Shown: positions 1 to 12,480 of the stretch, piece after piece
Position numbering within the stretch: the first letter of the stretch is position 1
Layout of the letters: the number at the start of each line of letters is the position of its first letter
Source: Acetobacteraceae bacterium H6797
GTDB lineage: Bacteria; Pseudomonadota; Alphaproteobacteria; Acetobacterales; Acetobacteraceae
Assembly (NCBI GenBank): GCA_015223225.1
Contig: JADFCQ010000004.1
Location: 496,001-560,000 of the forward strand
DNA: 64,000 nucleotides
Direction of reading: 5' to 3'
The notes under the pieces: model-generated
Database searches by the model: none
The model's input: the letters and a program-made list of their open reading frames with translations, nothing else
Told to the model about the DNA's origin: nothing
Program-made: the position numbers and the translations under genes

Positions 1-1111
1 CGGCGAGCTTGTCCAGCTCGCGCACGATGGCCTCGCCCATCACGCCGGTGCCGACGCGGGCGGCGCCGGGCTGCATGATGTCGGCGGTGCGGAGGCCGCC
101 GGCCAGCGTCTTCTTCACCGCCTGCTCCAGAAGCTGCGCATCTTCCTCCATGCCGAAGGACCAGCGCAGCAGCATGGCGAAGGAGAGGATCTGGGCGCAG
201 GGATTGGCGATGCCCTTGCCCGCGATATCCGGCGCCGAGCCGTGGATCGGCTCATAGAGCGCGTTGCGGCGGCCGGATTCGTCAGGCGCGCCGAGGGTCG
301 CGGAGGGCAGCATGCCGAGCGAGCCCGTCGCGGCGGCGGCAAGATCGGAGAGCAGGTCACCGAAGAGGTTCGAGGCGAGGATGACGTCGAACTGCTTCGG
401 ACGCATGCAGAGCTGCATGGCGCAATTATCGGCATACATGTTCTCGAGCGTCACGTCCGGGAACTCGGCCTTGTGCACCTCGCCCACGATCTGGCGCCAG
501 AAGCGGCCGGACTGCATGACGTTCGCCTTCTCGACGCTCGTCACCTTCTTGCCGGGGCGCTTGCGGGCGAGTTCGAAAGCGACGCGGGCGACGCGGGCGA
601 TCTCGTTCTCGTTGTAGCTCTCGGTATCGAAGGCGCGGCGCAGGCCGGCCGGCGTGGTGTCGAGGCCGCGGGGCTCGCCGAAATAGATGCCGCCCGTGGA
701 TTCACGGACGATCATGATGTCGAGCCCCTGGACCACCTCCTTCTTGAGCGAGGAGGCATCGACCAAGGGATCAAGCACGATGGCCGGGCGCAGATTGGCG
801 AAGAGGCCGAGATCCTTGCGCAGGCGCAGGATGCCCAGCTCCGGGCGCTGCTCGAAGGGCAGGCCATCCCATTTCGGGCCGCCGACCGAGCCGAAGAGCA
901 CGGCGTCGCAGGCCATGGCGCGCTCGACCGTCTTGTCCGGGCAGGGATGACCGGTCGCGTCGATGGCGGCACCGCCGACAAGGCCTTCCTCCAGGGCGAA
1001 GGAGACGTGGCGGCGGCGATCCATCCATTCGATCACGCGGCGCACCTCGCCCATGACCTCGGGGCCGATACCATCGCCGGGGAGGACCAGCAGGCGCTTA
1101 TTGGCAGTCAT
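1..1111 (-). CDS. leuB: 3-isopropylmalate dehydrogenase (C-terminal end cut by window)
   Basis: LeuB oxidises and decarboxylates 3-isopropylmalate to 2-oxoisocaproate with NAD+, the third step of leucine synthesis in the cytoplasm. Translation from the ATG at 1111 gives [19 protein letters not shown] at the N-terminus, the STGGIYFG segment, and [15 protein letters not shown] near the C-terminus, all typical of the isocitrate/isopropylmalate dehydrogenase family. About 370 codons are visible, close to the usual full length, so only the last few residues should be missing. GAGGA lies about 7 nt before the start. It follows leuC and leuD on the same strand with a 33-nt gap, so it is probably the last gene of a leuCDB unit. 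Confidence 0.96.
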   Translation of the reverse strand, partial: MTANKRLLVLPGDGIGPEVMGEVRRVIEWMDRRRHVSFALEEGLVGGAAIDATGHPCPDKTVERAMACDAVLFGSVGGPKWDGLPFEQRPELGILRLRKDLGLFANLRPAIVLDPLVDASSLKKEVVQGLDIMIVRESTGGIYFGEPRGLDTTPAGLRRAFDTESYNENEIARVARVAFELARKRPGKKVTSVEKANVMQSGRFWRQIVGEVHKAEFPDVTLENMYADNCAMQLCMRPKQFDVILASNLFGDLLSDLAAAATGSLGMLPSATLGAPDESGRRNALYEPIHGSAPDIAGKGIANPCAQILSFAMLLRWSFGMEEDAQLLEQAVKKTLAGGLRTADIMQPGAARVGTGVMGEAIVRELDKLA

Positions 1112-1144
1112 CCGTGTTTCCTCAAGTCAGATCAGGCCCAAAAA

Positions 1145-1756
1145 TCAGGAATATAGCCAGGGGCGCTCGGCCCGGAGCTTGGCCTCGTAGCTGTCGATCG
1201 AGCCGGTGTGCTGCATGGTCTGGCCGATTTCGTCCAGGCCGTTGAGCAGCAGATGCTTGCGCAGCGGGTCGATCTCGAAGGGGATTTCCTCGCCGCTCGG
1301 GCGGATGACCACCTGGCGGGCGAGATCCACCGTGACGCGGGCATTGGCGCCAAGCTTCGCGTCTTCCACCAGCTTTTCGCAGATGGCACGCGGCAGGCGC
1401 ACGGGCAGAATGCCGTTCTTGAAGCAGTTATTGTGGAAGATATCGGCGAAATCCGGCGCGATGACGCAGCGGATGCCGAAATCCAGCAGCGCCCAGGGGG
1501 CGTGCTCGCGCGAGGAGCCGCAGCCGAAATTCTCATAGGCGATGAGAACCTCGGCGTGGCGATAGGGCTCCTGGTTCAGGACGAAATCCGGGTTCTCGGA
1601 GCCGTCGGCCTTGTAGCGCATATTCGCGAAGGCCGATTTGCCGAGGCCGCTGCGCTGAATGGTCTTCAGGAAGCGGGCCGGGATGATCATGTCCGTATCG
1701 ACATTGGCCAGCGGCAGCGGGGCCGCGATGCCGGTGAGCGTGTTGAAGGGCTGCAT
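1145..1756 (-). CDS. leuD: 3-isopropylmalate dehydratase small subunit
   Basis: LeuD supplies the swivelling small domain of isopropylmalate isomerase, which converts 2-isopropylmalate to 3-isopropylmalate. The 203-residue protein has the family N-terminus ([19 protein letters not shown]), the IIPARFLK segment and the [16 protein letters not shown] motif near residues 75-91. Its start lies 1 nt after the leuC stop, so the two subunits are translationally linked. Length is normal for the family (about 200). Confidence 0.97.
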   Translation of the reverse strand: MQPFNTLTGIAAPLPLANVDTDMIIPARFLKTIQRSGLGKSAFANMRYKADGSENPDFVLNQEPYRHAEVLIAYENFGCGSSREHAPWALLDFGIRCVIAPDFADIFHNNCFKNGILPVRLPRAICEKLVEDAKLGANARVTVDLARQVVIRPSGEEIPFEIDPLRKHLLLNGLDEIGQTMQHTGSIDSYEAKLRAERPWLYS

Positions 1757-1757
1757 G

Positions 1758-3173
<1,416 letters not shown>

Positions 3174-3391
3174 CGCAATATCTCCACGGACTGAGCAGCG
3201 CGCCGGGCATGGCGCGCCATCCTAATTCTGCCCGATGATGGTAGACTGGGCGGCCCAGCCCCGTCGGGCAAGCACCCCGCGCGCAAGGAAGGTATGCGCA
3301 GAGAGGCGTTCTGGTTATTTTATTACTCTCATAGGCGCCCGGCGAAAAGCCGCCATGGTGCGGGATCGCCCGAAAATCGGCCCTGAAAACG

Positions 3392-3424
3392 GGAAAAGCC
3401 GAGCCCCCAGAGGGAGCCCGGCTT
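3392..3424 (-). terminator. Rho-independent terminator after rplS
   Basis: On the minus strand a 13-bp stem (two G-U pairs, arms 3412-3424 and 3396-3408) closes a 3-nt loop and is followed by TTTT, then CCCG and another T run. It starts 25 nt after the rplS stop and would end the rpsP-rimM-trmD-rplS transcript before leuC. Confidence 0.75.
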
Positions 3425-3448
3425 CCGAATCCCGGCCAGACCGAAGGA

Positions 3449-3817
3449 TCAGGCCTTGTTGACCGTCTTCTCGACGATACGGGCCGACTTACCGGTGCGG
3501 CCACGCAGGTAGTAGAGCTTCGCGCGGCGAACCTTACCGCGGCGAACGACGGCGATCTCGGCGATCGACGGGGAATACAGCGGGAACACGCGCTCCACAC
3601 CCTCGCCGTAGGAGAGCTTGCGGACGGTGAAGTTGCTGTTCAGGCCACGGTTGGAGCGCGCGATGCAGACGCCCTCGTAAGCCTGGGTGCGGGTACGCTC
3701 ACCCTCGACCACCTTCACCATCACGCGGACGGTGTCGCCGGCGCCGAACTCGGGCACGGCGCGGGAGGAGGCGAGGCGGGCCTTCTGGTCGGCCTCGAAC
3801 TGCTGCAGCAGGTTCAT
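3449..3817 (-). CDS. rplS: 50S ribosomal protein L19
   Basis: L19 sits at the interface of the ribosomal subunits. The 122-residue protein starts [15 protein letters not shown] and contains [17 protein letters not shown] and [19 protein letters not shown], the L19 signature. The ATG at 3817 is preferred over an upstream in-frame start because it gives the standard N-terminus and has AAGGA upstream. It is the last gene of the rpsP-rimM-trmD-rplS group, 25 nt after trmD. Confidence 0.97.
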   Translation of the reverse strand: MNLLQQFEADQKARLASSRAVPEFGAGDTVRVMVKVVEGERTRTQAYEGVCIARSNRGLNSNFTVRKLSYGEGVERVFPLYSPSIAEIAVVRRGKVRRAKLYYLRGRTGKSARIVEKTVNKA

Positions 3818-3842
3818 AGGAAAGGTCCTTTCGAGAAACGGT

Positions 3843-4574
3843 CTAGACGGGACGGGTGGAGGCCGAGGCCGGGCCACCCTTATTTTCGTTGAAACGGGCC
3901 CAGAGATCGGGCCGGCGTTCGCGGGTAATGGCTTCCGACGCGCCGCGCCGCCATTTGGCGACCTCGGCGTGATGGCCGGAGAGCAGCACGGGCGGCACGG
4001 CGCGGCCGTTCCACTCGGCGGGGCGCGTATAGTGCGGATATTCGAGCAGGCCGGTGGAGAAACTCTCCTCCTCCCCGCTCTCCACCGCGCCCATCACGCC
4101 GGGCAGCAGCCGCACGCAGGCATCGAGCAGGACCAGTGCCGCGGGTTCGCCACCCGAGAGCACATAGTCGCCGATCGAGACCTCGATCATGCCGCGCGAT
4201 TCGATCACCCGCTGATCCACACCCTCATAGCGGCCGCAGAGCAGGATCACCCCGGGGCCCGCGACCAGGTCGCGCACCAGGGATTGCTGCAGCGGACGGC
4301 CGCGCGGCGTCAGGTAGACGAGCGGCCTCTCGGCCCCCTCCGCCTGAGCGGCCGCGCAGGCGGCGTCGATCACGTCCGGCCGCATCACCATGCCGGCGCC
4401 ACCCCCGAAGGGCGTGTCATCGACGGTGCGGTGCCGGTCATGCGCGAAGCTGCGGATGTCGAGCGTATCGAGCGACCAGCGGCCCTCGCGCAGCGCCCTG
4501 CCCGCGAGGGAAAGGCCGAGCGAGCCCGGAAACATCTCCGGGAAGAGGGTGAGAGCGGTGGCCTTCCAGGTCAC
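3843..4574 (-). CDS. trmD: tRNA (guanine-N1)-methyltransferase
   Basis: TrmD methylates G37 of tRNAs with SAM, which prevents frameshifting. The 243-residue protein has the SPOUT trefoil-knot features: [37 protein letters not shown] and [15 protein letters not shown]. The C-terminal [20 protein letters not shown] segment is also typical. Its start overlaps the rimM stop by 4 nt (ATGA), indicating coupled translation. Confidence 0.97.
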   Translation of the reverse strand: MTWKATALTLFPEMFPGSLGLSLAGRALREGRWSLDTLDIRSFAHDRHRTVDDTPFGGGAGMVMRPDVIDAACAAAQAEGAERPLVYLTPRGRPLQQSLVRDLVAGPGVILLCGRYEGVDQRVIESRGMIEVSIGDYVLSGGEPAALVLLDACVRLLPGVMGAVESGEEESFSTGLLEYPHYTRPAEWNGRAVPPVLLSGHHAEVAKWRRGASEAITRERRPDLWARFNENKGGPASASTRPV

Positions 4575-5206
4575 AGCCCACCCCCTGGCCCGCCGCCGCG
4601 CAGGCGGCGCGGCGACTTCGGGCGATCGATCCCCGGGCGGCGGCGCGGCAGGGGCGCCGTGTCCGGCACCTCCCGCGAACCGTCAAGCCCGGCCTCGGCT
4701 TCCGCCTCAGGCGGCACTTCCAGTTCTTCCACCAGGGCCAGGATCAGCTTGCCGGCGGCAAGCTCGATCACCGGCACGGCGGCGCGGGTGAAGGGCACGA
4801 GACGCTCTGCGCCATCATCGGCACGGATGGTCAGGAAGGGGCCGGCGCCGTAATCGTCCACCGACACCACCTCGCCCACCGCCTCGCCCGTCGCTTCGAA
4901 AGCGGCCAGGCCGATCAGGTCGGCAAGGTAGAACTCTTCCTCATCCGGTGCCGGGAGGGCTTCACGCGCGACGTAGAGGCGCGTGCCGGTCAGCTTCTGG
5001 GCCGCGTCGCGATCAGACACCCCCTCGATGCGGGCGAGCCCGCCGGGGAGCCATTCGAGCACGAAGCGCTGCTTGCCGCTCTCGTCCGAGAGCGGGCCAT
5101 AGCCGGCGATCGCCTTCGGATCGGCCGTGAAGGACTGGAGCTTCACCAAGCCCCGGACCCCATGCGGCCGCCCGATCTCGCCAACCAGGATGCGTTCAGC
5201 GCCCAT
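4571..5206 (-). CDS. rimM: Ribosome maturation factor RimM
   Basis: RimM binds S19 and helps 30S maturation. The N-terminal RimM barrel ([20 protein letters not shown], residues 5-24) and the PRC-barrel domain ([20 protein letters not shown], about 90-110) are clear. The 211-residue length exceeds the usual 165-180 because of a low-complexity tail rich in E, A, P, R and G from about residue 163 on. That tail overlaps the trmD start only at its last codon. Confidence 0.93.
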   Translation of the reverse strand: MGAERILVGEIGRPHGVRGLVKLQSFTADPKAIAGYGPLSDESGKQRFVLEWLPGGLARIEGVSDRDAAQKLTGTRLYVAREALPAPDEEEFYLADLIGLAAFEATGEAVGEVVSVDDYGAGPFLTIRADDGAERLVPFTRAAVPVIELAAGKLILALVEELEVPPEAEAEAGLDGSREVPDTAPLPRRRPGIDRPKSPRRLRGGGPGGGL

Positions 5207-5239
5207 GCGCGTGTCGTTTCGCGTCTATCGGCCCGAAGA

Positions 5240-5572
5240 TCAGCCGGCGGCCGCGGCGGCGCGCTCGGCCGACTTCTTCTTCATGGCCGACTGCTTGGGC
5301 TGCTCGCGGATCTCCGGCATCGGGGCGAGGCTCGCCTTGCCGAGGAACTTGGCGACGCGGTCGGTCGCGATGGCGCCCTGGCTCAGCCAGTGCTTGATGC
5401 GCTCATCGACCAGGCGCACGCGCTCGGCATGGTCGGAGGGCAGCATCGGGTTGTAGCTGCCGACCTTCTCGATGAAGCGGCCGTCGCGCGGCGAGCGGCT
5501 GTCGGCCACCACGATGTGGTAGTAAGGGCGCTTCTTGGCACCGGCGCGGGCGAGGCGGATCTTGAGGCCCAT
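5240..5572 (-). CDS. rpsP: 30S ribosomal protein S16
   Basis: S16 is an early-binding small-subunit protein. The N-terminus [20 protein letters not shown] followed by [22 protein letters not shown] is diagnostic. The ATG at 5572 gives 110 residues and is preceded by AAGGAAG; an in-frame start 17 codons upstream lacks family similarity. A Lys/Ala-rich tail ([13 protein letters not shown]) ends the protein. It lies 31 nt after ffh on the same strand. Confidence 0.97.
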   Translation of the reverse strand: MGLKIRLARAGAKKRPYYHIVVADSRSPRDGRFIEKVGSYNPMLPSDHAERVRLVDERIKHWLSQGAIATDRVAKFLGKASLAPMPEIREQPKQSAMKKKSAERAAAAAG

Positions 5573-5603
5573 GAGGCTTCCTTTCGCGGTAATTCGGTAG
5601 TTG

Positions 5604-6989
5604 TCAGAAGGGTTTACGGCCACCGAGGCCGGGGATGAGGTTCGAGAGCCCTCCCCGCATCAACCCCTTCTGGCCGAGCTTGTTCATCCGCTTCATCATC
5701 GCGGACATATCGTCGAACTGCTTGAGCAGCCGATTGACGTCGTTCACCTGCACCCCGGCGCCCGCGGCGATACGGCGCTTGCGCGACGCCTTCAGGATCT
5801 CGGGGTGGCGGCGCTCCTTCGGCGTCATGGACGAGATGATCGCCGCCTGACGCTTGAGGATGGCATTGTCGATATTGGCGTTCTCGAGCTGGGCCTTCAT
5901 CTTGCCCACGCCCGGCAGCATGCCGAGGATGCCCGAGAGCGAGCCCATCTTGCCGATCTGCTTCAACTGCGAGGCATAGTCCTCGAGGTCGAAGGTGCCC
6001 TTCTGCATCTTGGCAGCGAGCTTCTCGGCCTCTTCCTTGTCGATCGTCTCGGCGGCCTTCTCGACCAGCGAGACGATGTCGCCCATGCCGAGGATGCGGC
6101 CGGCGATGCGCTCGGGATGGAAATCCTCCAGCGCATCTAGCTTCTCGCCCGCGCCCAGCAGCTTGATCGGCGCGCCGGTGACGGCACGCATGGAAAGGGC
6201 CGCACCGCCGCGCGCATCGCCATCGACGCGCGTCATGACGATGCCGGTGACGCCGACCTTCTCGTTGAAGATCCGCGCGGTATTCACCGCGTCCTGGCCG
6301 GTCATGGCATCCACGACCAGCAGCGTCTCATGCGGCTTGGCGAATTGCTTGACCTCGGCCACCTCGGCCATCAGCGCCTCGTCGATCGAGAGGCGGCCGG
6401 CGGTGTCGAGGATCACGACGTCATAAAGCTCACCGCGCGCGACCTGCATGGCGCGCTGGGCGATCTGGAGCGGGGTCTGGCCCTGGATGATGGGTAGGCT
6501 GCCGACGCCGGTCTGCTTCGCCAGCGTCTCCAGCTGAAGCTGGGCGGCGGGGCGATGCACGTCGAGGCTGGCGAGAAGAACCTTCTTCTTCTCGCGATTC
6601 TTCAGGCGAAGGGCGATCTTGCCCGAGCTGGTCGTCTTGCCCGAGCCCTGGAGGCCGACCATCAGGATGGCGACGGGGGCCGGGGCGTTCAGATCGACGC
6701 CGCGCTTGCCATCGTCATTCGCGCCGCCGCCGAGCGCCTCGACGAGGCAGTCGTTGACGATCTTGATGACCTGCTGCGCGGGGGAGACCGAGCGGATCAC
6801 CTCCTGCCCGACCGCGCGCTCCTTCACCTTGGCGGTGAGGTCCTTGACCACCGGCAGGGCGACGTCGGCCTCCAGCAGCGCGACGCGGACTTCGCGCAGC
6901 GCCTCGGCGACGTCGGCCTCGCCCAGCGCACCCTTGCGGCGCAGCCGGTCGAACACCCCATTCAGCCGATTGGAAAGGCCTTCGAACAT
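5604..6989 (-). CDS. ffh: Signal recognition particle protein Ffh (SRP54)
   Basis: Ffh binds 4.5S RNA and signal sequences and delivers ribosomes to FtsY at the membrane. The 461-residue protein shows the N domain ([20 protein letters not shown]), the GTPase G1 motif [19 protein letters not shown] and [10 protein letters not shown], then a Met-rich M domain ending [18 protein letters not shown]. The ATG at 6989 is chosen because the longer in-frame extension has no family character. It probably opens the ffh-rpsP-rimM-trmD-rplS operon. No 4.5S RNA gene was recognised nearby. Confidence 0.97.
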   Translation of the reverse strand: MFEGLSNRLNGVFDRLRRKGALGEADVAEALREVRVALLEADVALPVVKDLTAKVKERAVGQEVIRSVSPAQQVIKIVNDCLVEALGGGANDDGKRGVDLNAPAPVAILMVGLQGSGKTTSSGKIALRLKNREKKKVLLASLDVHRPAAQLQLETLAKQTGVGSLPIIQGQTPLQIAQRAMQVARGELYDVVILDTAGRLSIDEALMAEVAEVKQFAKPHETLLVVDAMTGQDAVNTARIFNEKVGVTGIVMTRVDGDARGGAALSMRAVTGAPIKLLGAGEKLDALEDFHPERIAGRILGMGDIVSLVEKAAETIDKEEAEKLAAKMQKGTFDLEDYASQLKQIGKMGSLSGILGMLPGVGKMKAQLENANIDNAILKRQAAIISSMTPKERRHPEILKASRKRRIAAGAGVQVNDVNRLLKQFDDMSAMMKRMNKLGQKGLMRGGLSNLIPGLGGRKPF

Positions 6990-7282
6990 TTTTCCGCCAG
7001 ATTGCCTGGCGCTCGATGACGTCAGGCGGGTTGAATCTCGGTTGGGAACCGCCCAAGACAAAACGCGCCGCTGCGCGAGTCTTCGCGGAGCGACGGGGCC
7101 GGTGCGCCGAGGCATGCCGACCGAATGTCCTGGGAGAATCCCGGGTGGCGGCTTACTACGCGCTCGGGGCGATGGGGTCAACCGAAAGCGCCGCTTACCG
7201 CCATACTGCTGCCATGCGTCACGAGCAGAAACACGATCGACACTAGCCGGGCAACCGCCGCGGCTCTATCTGCTTGTAACGC
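6990..7282. other. Divergent intergenic region between ffh and a lipoprotein gene
   Basis: This 293-nt stretch must hold the promoters of the ffh operon (leftward) and the glycine-zipper lipoprotein (rightward). I found no convincing -35/-10 pair, repeat or RNA gene in it. Confidence 0.5.
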
Positions 7283-8134
7283 ATGTCTTCTCGTCCCGGG
7301 TGGTTTCCCTTGACCAGATCCTTGTCTCTTCTCGTGACCCTGCCCGTGCTCGCCCTCGCGGCCTGCGGGCAGAGTTACTCGCCCGATACCTATGCCACCC
7401 GCGCGGTGCAGCAGGCCAATAAGGCGGAGCGCGGCGTCGTGGTCGGCGTGCGGCCGGTCGATATCCAGGCCGATGGCAGCACGGGCGCCGCGGCGGGTGC
7501 CGCGGCCGGTGCGGCCGCGGGCTCGCAGGTAGGCCAGGGCGGATTGGCCAATACCTTCAGCGCCATCGGCGGCGGCGTGCTGGGCGGGCTGCTCGGCCAG
7601 GCGACCGAACGGGCGGCGGGCGATACGACGGGCTTCGAATACATCGTCCGCAAGGACAACAAGGACCACGACCTCGTCTCGGTCGTGCAGAAGGACGAGA
7701 AGCCGCTGGGCATCGGCCAGCGGGTCCTGGTGATCTCGGGCAATCAGGCGCGCATCGTGCCGGATTACACGACCGATCCGCCGGAAGACCCGGCCACGGC
7801 CCAGGCGAGCAACAACCGCCCCGCGACGCCCGTGCCCTCGACGCCCCCGGCCGGCTCGGCGCCCGCTGGCGCGACCCCGGCGACGGGTTCGAGCCCGCCG
7901 GCGGCGTCAGGGACGGAGCCCAGTGGCAGTGCGGCCCCCGCCCAGGCGGCACCGACGGGGACGGACCTCCCTCCCCCGGCCACGCCTGCGACGCCCGCGC
8001 CCAGTGGGGAGGCACCGGCGGGCCAGCCCTCGGCTGAACCAGCCCCGGCTGAACAGCCGCCCGCCCAAGCCGCGCCGCAGCCCTCATCGGCGACCTCGCC
8101 GCTCGGCCGGGTCGTGCCGCAGCTTTCGCTTTAG
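7283..8134 (+). CDS. Glycine-zipper outer-membrane lipoprotein (SlyB/17-kDa antigen type) with Pro/Ala-rich tail
   Basis: The 283-residue product has a lipoprotein signal with lipobox LAAC (Cys28), so it should be lipidated and kept in an envelope membrane. Residues about 75-115 form an Ala/Gly-rich zipper (GAAAGAAAGAAAGSQVGQGG then GGGVLGGLLGQ) as in SlyB and 17-kDa surface antigens. A beta-rich segment (GFEYIVRKDNKDHDLVSVVQ...GQRVLVISGNQARIV) follows, as in the SlyB C-terminal region. The last 110 residues are low-complexity Pro/Ala/Ser/Gly, probably disordered and periplasmic. The ATG at 7283 has no good ribosome site; a TTG at 7310 would give a shorter signal peptide. Confidence 0.8.
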   Translation: MSSRPGWFPLTRSLSLLVTLPVLALAACGQSYSPDTYATRAVQQANKAERGVVVGVRPVDIQADGSTGAAAGAAAGAAAGSQVGQGGLANTFSAIGGGVLGGLLGQATERAAGDTTGFEYIVRKDNKDHDLVSVVQKDEKPLGIGQRVLVISGNQARIVPDYTTDPPEDPATAQASNNRPATPVPSTPPAGSAPAGATPATGSSPPAASGTEPSGSAAPAQAAPTGTDLPPPATPATPAPSGEAPAGQPSAEPAPAEQPPAQAAPQPSSATSPLGRVVPQLSL

Positions 8135-8154
8135 GTACGGCCGTCCGGGGCCGG

Positions 8155-8715
8155 TCAGCGGCGGTGGACGGAATCCATCGCGGTGAACTCATTCGCGAGG
8201 CTGCGCGTCGCGGCCGCGGTGATCGGCATGGCCGGCAGAGCATTGAGCATCGCCAGGCTGCGCGCCGGGTCGCTGAACGGCCCCTGGGCCAGCATCTGGC
8301 GGGCGCCGGGCGCGTCGCCCGCGCGCAGGGCCGAGGCGGCGGCATGCAGGCTCTGGATCACCTCCTGCGGCGCGGCGGTGGGCGCGATGCCGTAGATGCT
8401 CCGCGCCTCGGCCCGGGCATCGTTCAGCCCGCTCATCGAGACGGGGTTCACCGCATAGGAGCGCGGATCGCCCGGCAGCGCGGTCGCAAGATATTCGAGC
8501 TTCACGAGGGTGTCGGCGACGGCGGCCGGATTGCCCGCGACGCTCGAGGGCGTGCCGAAAGTATAGGCAAGGGAATAGACCGAGCCGCGAATGGGGTCGG
8601 CGGCGCTATCCCGGAGATCGGCGGGAAGCGTCGCGCTCTGGGGCGCCGGGAGCGGCCCGCAGGAGACAAGGGTGATCGCGGCGGCGGCGGCGAGGACGAG
8701 GGCGTGTGAGCGCAT
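8155..8715 (-). CDS. Hypothetical lipoprotein
   Basis: The 186-residue protein begins MRSHALVLAAAAAITLVSC, a lipoprotein signal with the acceptor Cys at residue 19. The rest is Ala-rich and largely helical by appearance, with no motif I recognise; a few Pro/Ser residues precede the body. It is convergent with the glycine-zipper gene (20-nt gap). Function unknown. Confidence 0.75.
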   Translation of the reverse strand: MRSHALVLAAAAAITLVSCGPLPAPQSATLPADLRDSAADPIRGSVYSLAYTFGTPSSVAGNPAAVADTLVKLEYLATALPGDPRSYAVNPVSMSGLNDARAEARSIYGIAPTAAPQEVIQSLHAAASALRAGDAPGARQMLAQGPFSDPARSLAMLNALPAMPITAAATRSLANEFTAMDSVHRR

Positions 8716-8752
8716 GGAGTCGCCTTGTGACCAGCAGTGTTACGACCTGCTG

Positions 8753-8780
8753 ATAATGGCCCCTGCCGCCGGGGCAGCAA
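8753..8780 (-). promoter_or_regulatory. Possible sigma-70 promoter for the hypothetical lipoprotein gene
   Basis: On the minus strand TTGCTG (8780-8775) is separated by 16 nt from CATTAT (8758-8753), about 38 nt before the lipoprotein ATG. Both boxes match consensus moderately. Confidence 0.35.
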
Positions 8781-8818
8781 GGGCGCCTAGGCGAATGTAA
8801 GCCCGATGTCAGCCGGCG

Positions 8819-10012
8819 TTAGCCGGCTGCCGCGAGCGGCGCAGTGCCGCGTTTCGCGCGCCAGTCGCGCAGGCGGCCGAGCGCCTCTTCCAGCACCGCC
8901 TCGCGCTTGCAGAAGGCGAAGCGGGCGAAATGGCTCGGGGCATCCTTGCCGTCATAGAAGACGGAGACGGGAATGGCCGTGACCTTCGCCTCTTCCGTGA
9001 TCATGCGGCAGAAGGCGATGTCGTCGCCCTTGAAGCCGAGCGGGGCGAAATCGGCGGTGATGAAATAGGAGCCCTGGGTCGGCAGGACGCCGAAGCCGAG
9101 ATCGGACAGGCCCTTGGCCAGCAGGTCGCGCCGCGCCTGAAGCTCGCTGGAGAGGCCGTTGAAATAGGCATCGTCCTTGGCGAGACCCACCGCCACGCCG
9201 CGCTGCAGATTGGGCGCCGTGGTGAAGGTGAGGAGCTGATGCGCCTTGGCGACATTCGGCGCCAGCGAGCGGTCGGCGGTGATATAGCCCACCTTCCAGC
9301 CGGTGAGGCTGAAGGTCTTGCCCGCCGAGCCGATGCGCATGCAGCGCTCGCGCATGCCCGGCAGGGTCATGAGCGGGATGTGCTTCCAGCCGTCGAAGGT
9401 CAGGTGCTCATAGACCTCGTCGCAGATGGCGTAGCAGTCGTGCCGCTGGACCAGGTCGGCGATGAAGGCCAGCTCGGCGGCGGTGAAGACCTTGCCGGCC
9501 GGGTTCATCGGCGTGTTGAGCAGGATGGCCTTGGTCTTGGGGCCGAAGGCGGCGGCCAGCTCGGCGCGGGGCAGCTCCCACTTGGGCGGCTGCAGGCGGA
9601 CGAGCTTGGGGATGGCGCCCAGCATGCGCACCACGGGCAGATAGGTGTCGTAGAGCGGCTCGAGCAAGACGCATTCGTCGCCCGGGTTCAGCACGGCCAT
9701 CAGGCTCGCGATGAGGGCTTCCGTGGCGCCCGAGGTGACGACAACTTCGGAGGCCGGGTCGATCTCAAGGCCGTAGAAGCGATGGTTGGCGCGGGCGACG
9801 GCCTCCCGCAGCTCCGGCAGGCCGGTGAGCGGCGGATACTGGTTACGGCCGTCCATCAGCGCATCGGCGGCGGCCTGGATCACGTCAGCCGGCCCTTCGT
9901 AATCGGGGAAGCCCTGGCCAAGATTGATCGCCCCGTGCTGCACCGCCAATGCCGACATGACGGTGAAGATGGTGGTGCCGGTGGCGGAAAGCAGGGCGTT
10001 CTGAGGCTGCAC
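8819..10012 (-). CDS. Class I PLP-dependent aminotransferase (methionine/kynurenine type)
   Basis: The 397-residue fold-type I enzyme should transfer amino groups between an amino acid and a 2-oxo acid. It has INLGQGFPDYEGP at 29-41, the NPAGKVF region (NTPMNPAGKVF), CDEVYEHL around 197-204, and the PLP lysine K232 in GSAGKTFSLTGWKVGY. The pattern is closest to YbdL/kynurenine-glutamine transaminase-like enzymes. The start is GTG, with an AGGGGG site upstream. It stands alone, divergent from glnB, so the substrate cannot be set from context. Confidence 0.88.
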   Translation of the reverse strand: MQPQNALLSATGTTIFTVMSALAVQHGAINLGQGFPDYEGPADVIQAAADALMDGRNQYPPLTGLPELREAVARANHRFYGLEIDPASEVVVTSGATEALIASLMAVLNPGDECVLLEPLYDTYLPVVRMLGAIPKLVRLQPPKWELPRAELAAAFGPKTKAILLNTPMNPAGKVFTAAELAFIADLVQRHDCYAICDEVYEHLTFDGWKHIPLMTLPGMRERCMRIGSAGKTFSLTGWKVGYITADRSLAPNVAKAHQLLTFTTAPNLQRGVAVGLAKDDAYFNGLSSELQARRDLLAKGLSDLGFGVLPTQGSYFITADFAPLGFKGDDIAFCRMITEEAKVTAIPVSVFYDGKDAPSHFARFAFCKREAVLEEALGRLRDWRAKRGTAPLAAAG

Positions 10013-10748
<736 letters not shown>

Positions 10749-10765
10749 CCGTAAGAATTCCGGCT

Positions 10766-10781
10766 TGGCGCGATTCTTGCG
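10766..10781 (+). promoter_or_regulatory. Sigma-54 (RpoN) promoter candidate before glnA
   Basis: TTGGCGCGATTCTTGCGC carries GG at 10767-10768 and GC at 10779-10780, exactly 10 nt apart, with TGGC and TTGC around them. It lies in the glnB-glnA gap, about 105 nt before the glnA ATG, and would give glnA its own nitrogen-regulated start. Confidence 0.6.
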
Positions 10782-10884
10782 CGCCAGGCTGGCCATAGGC
10801 GCCGTTCTGGCGCCGTGACCGGGCGGGAGAGGTCTCCCGCCGGACAAGTCTAGTCTGACCATCAGGGGAACAGGACCACACACG

Positions 10885-12321
10885 ATGGCGAAGAAGCCCG
10901 CAGCAGCCGCGAACGCCGCGGTCTCCAAGGTCATGGAAATGATCAAGGAGCACAGCGTCGAGTACGTGGACCTCCGTTTCACCGACCCCAAGGGCAAGTG
11001 GCAGCACACCGCCCAGCACGTCTCGACCATCGATGAGGACGTGTTCACGGACGGCTTCATGTTCGACGGTTCCTCGATCGCTGGCTGGAAGGCCATCAAC
11101 GAGTCCGACATGATCCTGATGCCGGACCCCGAGACGGCCTGCATGGACCCGTTCTCGGCCAAGCCGCAGATGATCCTGATCTGCGACATCATCGAGCCCT
11201 CGACCGGCCAGCTCTACAACCGTGACCCGCGCGGCACGGCGAAGAAGGCCGAGGCCTATCTGAAGGCCACCGGCCTGGGCGACACCGCCTTCTTCGGCCC
11301 TGAAGCCGAGTTCTTCGTGTTCGACAACGTGAAGTTCGGCACGGGCGGCAACTACGGCATCTATCAGCTCGACAGCATCGAAGGCCCCGGCGCGTCCCTC
11401 AAGGACTTCCCGGAAGGCAACATGGGCCATCGCCCGGGCGTCAAGGGCGGCTACTTCCCGGTTGCCCCGATCGACAGCGAAGTCGATCTGCGCGCCGAGA
11501 TGCTCTCGACCATGATCGAGATGGGCGTGCCCGGCGAGAAGCACCACCACGAGGTGGCGCAGTCGCAGCATGAACTCGGCACCAAGTTCGGCCCGCTGGT
11601 CCAGCAGGCTGACTACATGCAGATCTACAAGTACGTGATCCACAACGTCGCCCACAGCTACGGCAAGACCGCGACGTTCATGCCGAAGCCGATCTACGGC
11701 GACAACGGCTCGGGCATGCACGTGCACCAGTCGATCTGGAAGGCCGGCAAGCCGGTGTTCGCGGGCAACAGCTACGCTGACCTGTCCGAGACGGCGCTCT
11801 ACTACATCGGCGGCATCATCAAGCACGCGAAGGCCCTCAACGCCTTCACGAACCCGTCGACCAACTCCTACAAGCGCCTGATCCCGGGCTTCGAGGCCCC
11901 CGTGCTGCTGGCCTACTCGGCCCGCAACCGCTCGGCCTCCTGCCGCATCCCCTACGCGACGAGCCCGAAGGCCAAGCGCGTCGAGGTTCGCTTCCCGGAT
12001 CCGACCGCGAACCCCTACCTCGCCTTCGCCGCCATGCTGATGGCCGGCCTGGACGGCATCAAGAACAAGATCCACCCGGGCGAAGCCATGGACAAGGATC
12101 TGTACGACCTGCCGCCGGAGGAGCTGAAGGGCATCCCGACGGTTTGCGGTTCGCTCCGCGAGGCCTTGGAGTCCCTGGCTGCCGACCACGAGTTCCTCAT
12201 GGCCGGCGACGTCTTCTCGAAGGACCAGATCGAGTCCTACATCGAGCTGAAGTGGCAGGACGTGTACAAGTTCGAGCACACGCCGCACCCGGTCGAGTTC
12301 GAGATGTACTACTCCTGCTGA
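10885..12321 (+). CDS. glnA: Glutamine synthetase type I
   Basis: GlnA makes glutamine from glutamate, ammonia and ATP. The 478-residue protein has the beta-grasp N-terminus, [16 protein letters not shown], the catalytic [10 protein letters not shown] and GSGMHVHQS motifs, [17 protein letters not shown], and the adenylylation loop with Tyr407 in [10 protein letters not shown], so it should be controlled by GlnE. Length is normal for the dodecameric type I enzyme. A strong hairpin terminator follows. Confidence 0.98.
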   Translation: MAKKPAAAANAAVSKVMEMIKEHSVEYVDLRFTDPKGKWQHTAQHVSTIDEDVFTDGFMFDGSSIAGWKAINESDMILMPDPETACMDPFSAKPQMILICDIIEPSTGQLYNRDPRGTAKKAEAYLKATGLGDTAFFGPEAEFFVFDNVKFGTGGNYGIYQLDSIEGPGASLKDFPEGNMGHRPGVKGGYFPVAPIDSEVDLRAEMLSTMIEMGVPGEKHHHEVAQSQHELGTKFGPLVQQADYMQIYKYVIHNVAHSYGKTATFMPKPIYGDNGSGMHVHQSIWKAGKPVFAGNSYADLSETALYYIGGIIKHAKALNAFTNPSTNSYKRLIPGFEAPVLLAYSARNRSASCRIPYATSPKAKRVEVRFPDPTANPYLAFAAMLMAGLDGIKNKIHPGEAMDKDLYDLPPEELKGIPTVCGSLREALESLAADHEFLMAGDVFSKDQIESYIELKWQDVYKFEHTPHPVEFEMYYSC

Positions 12322-12373
12322 TCGCTCCCGCGATTGGCCCTGCCTCCCGCTTCGGCAAGAGGCAGAAAAGGAA

Positions 12374-12400
12374 CCCCGCCGAAAGGCGGGGTTTTCTTTT
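12374..12400 (+). terminator. Rho-independent terminator of glnA
   Basis: CCCCGCC (12374-12380), loop GAAA, GGCGGGG (12385-12391), then TTTTCTTTT. It lies 52 nt after the glnA stop. Confidence 0.93.
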
Positions 12401-12424
12401 GCCCGCAGGGTGGCGTGCGGACAC

Positions 12425-12454
12425 GAAAAAGGCCGGCCCTTTCGGACCGGCCTT
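12425..12454 (-). terminator. Rho-independent terminator of rpoH
   Basis: Read leftward, AAGGCCGG (12454-12447) pairs with CCGGCCTT (12436-12429) and is followed by TTTTT. It begins 26 nt after the rpoH stop, so glnA and rpoH each have a terminator in the convergent gap. Confidence 0.88.
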
Positions 12455-12480
12455 CGTCTCATCGGTTGCCTGGGGGCCGA

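Noticed and set aside
3174-3391. Leucine leader peptide and attenuator before leuC
   Set aside because: No short reading frame with clustered Leu codons and no alternative hairpins were found.
6990-7282. 4.5S SRP RNA gene beside ffh
   Set aside because: The conserved tetraloop segment with GGAAGCAGC was not found.
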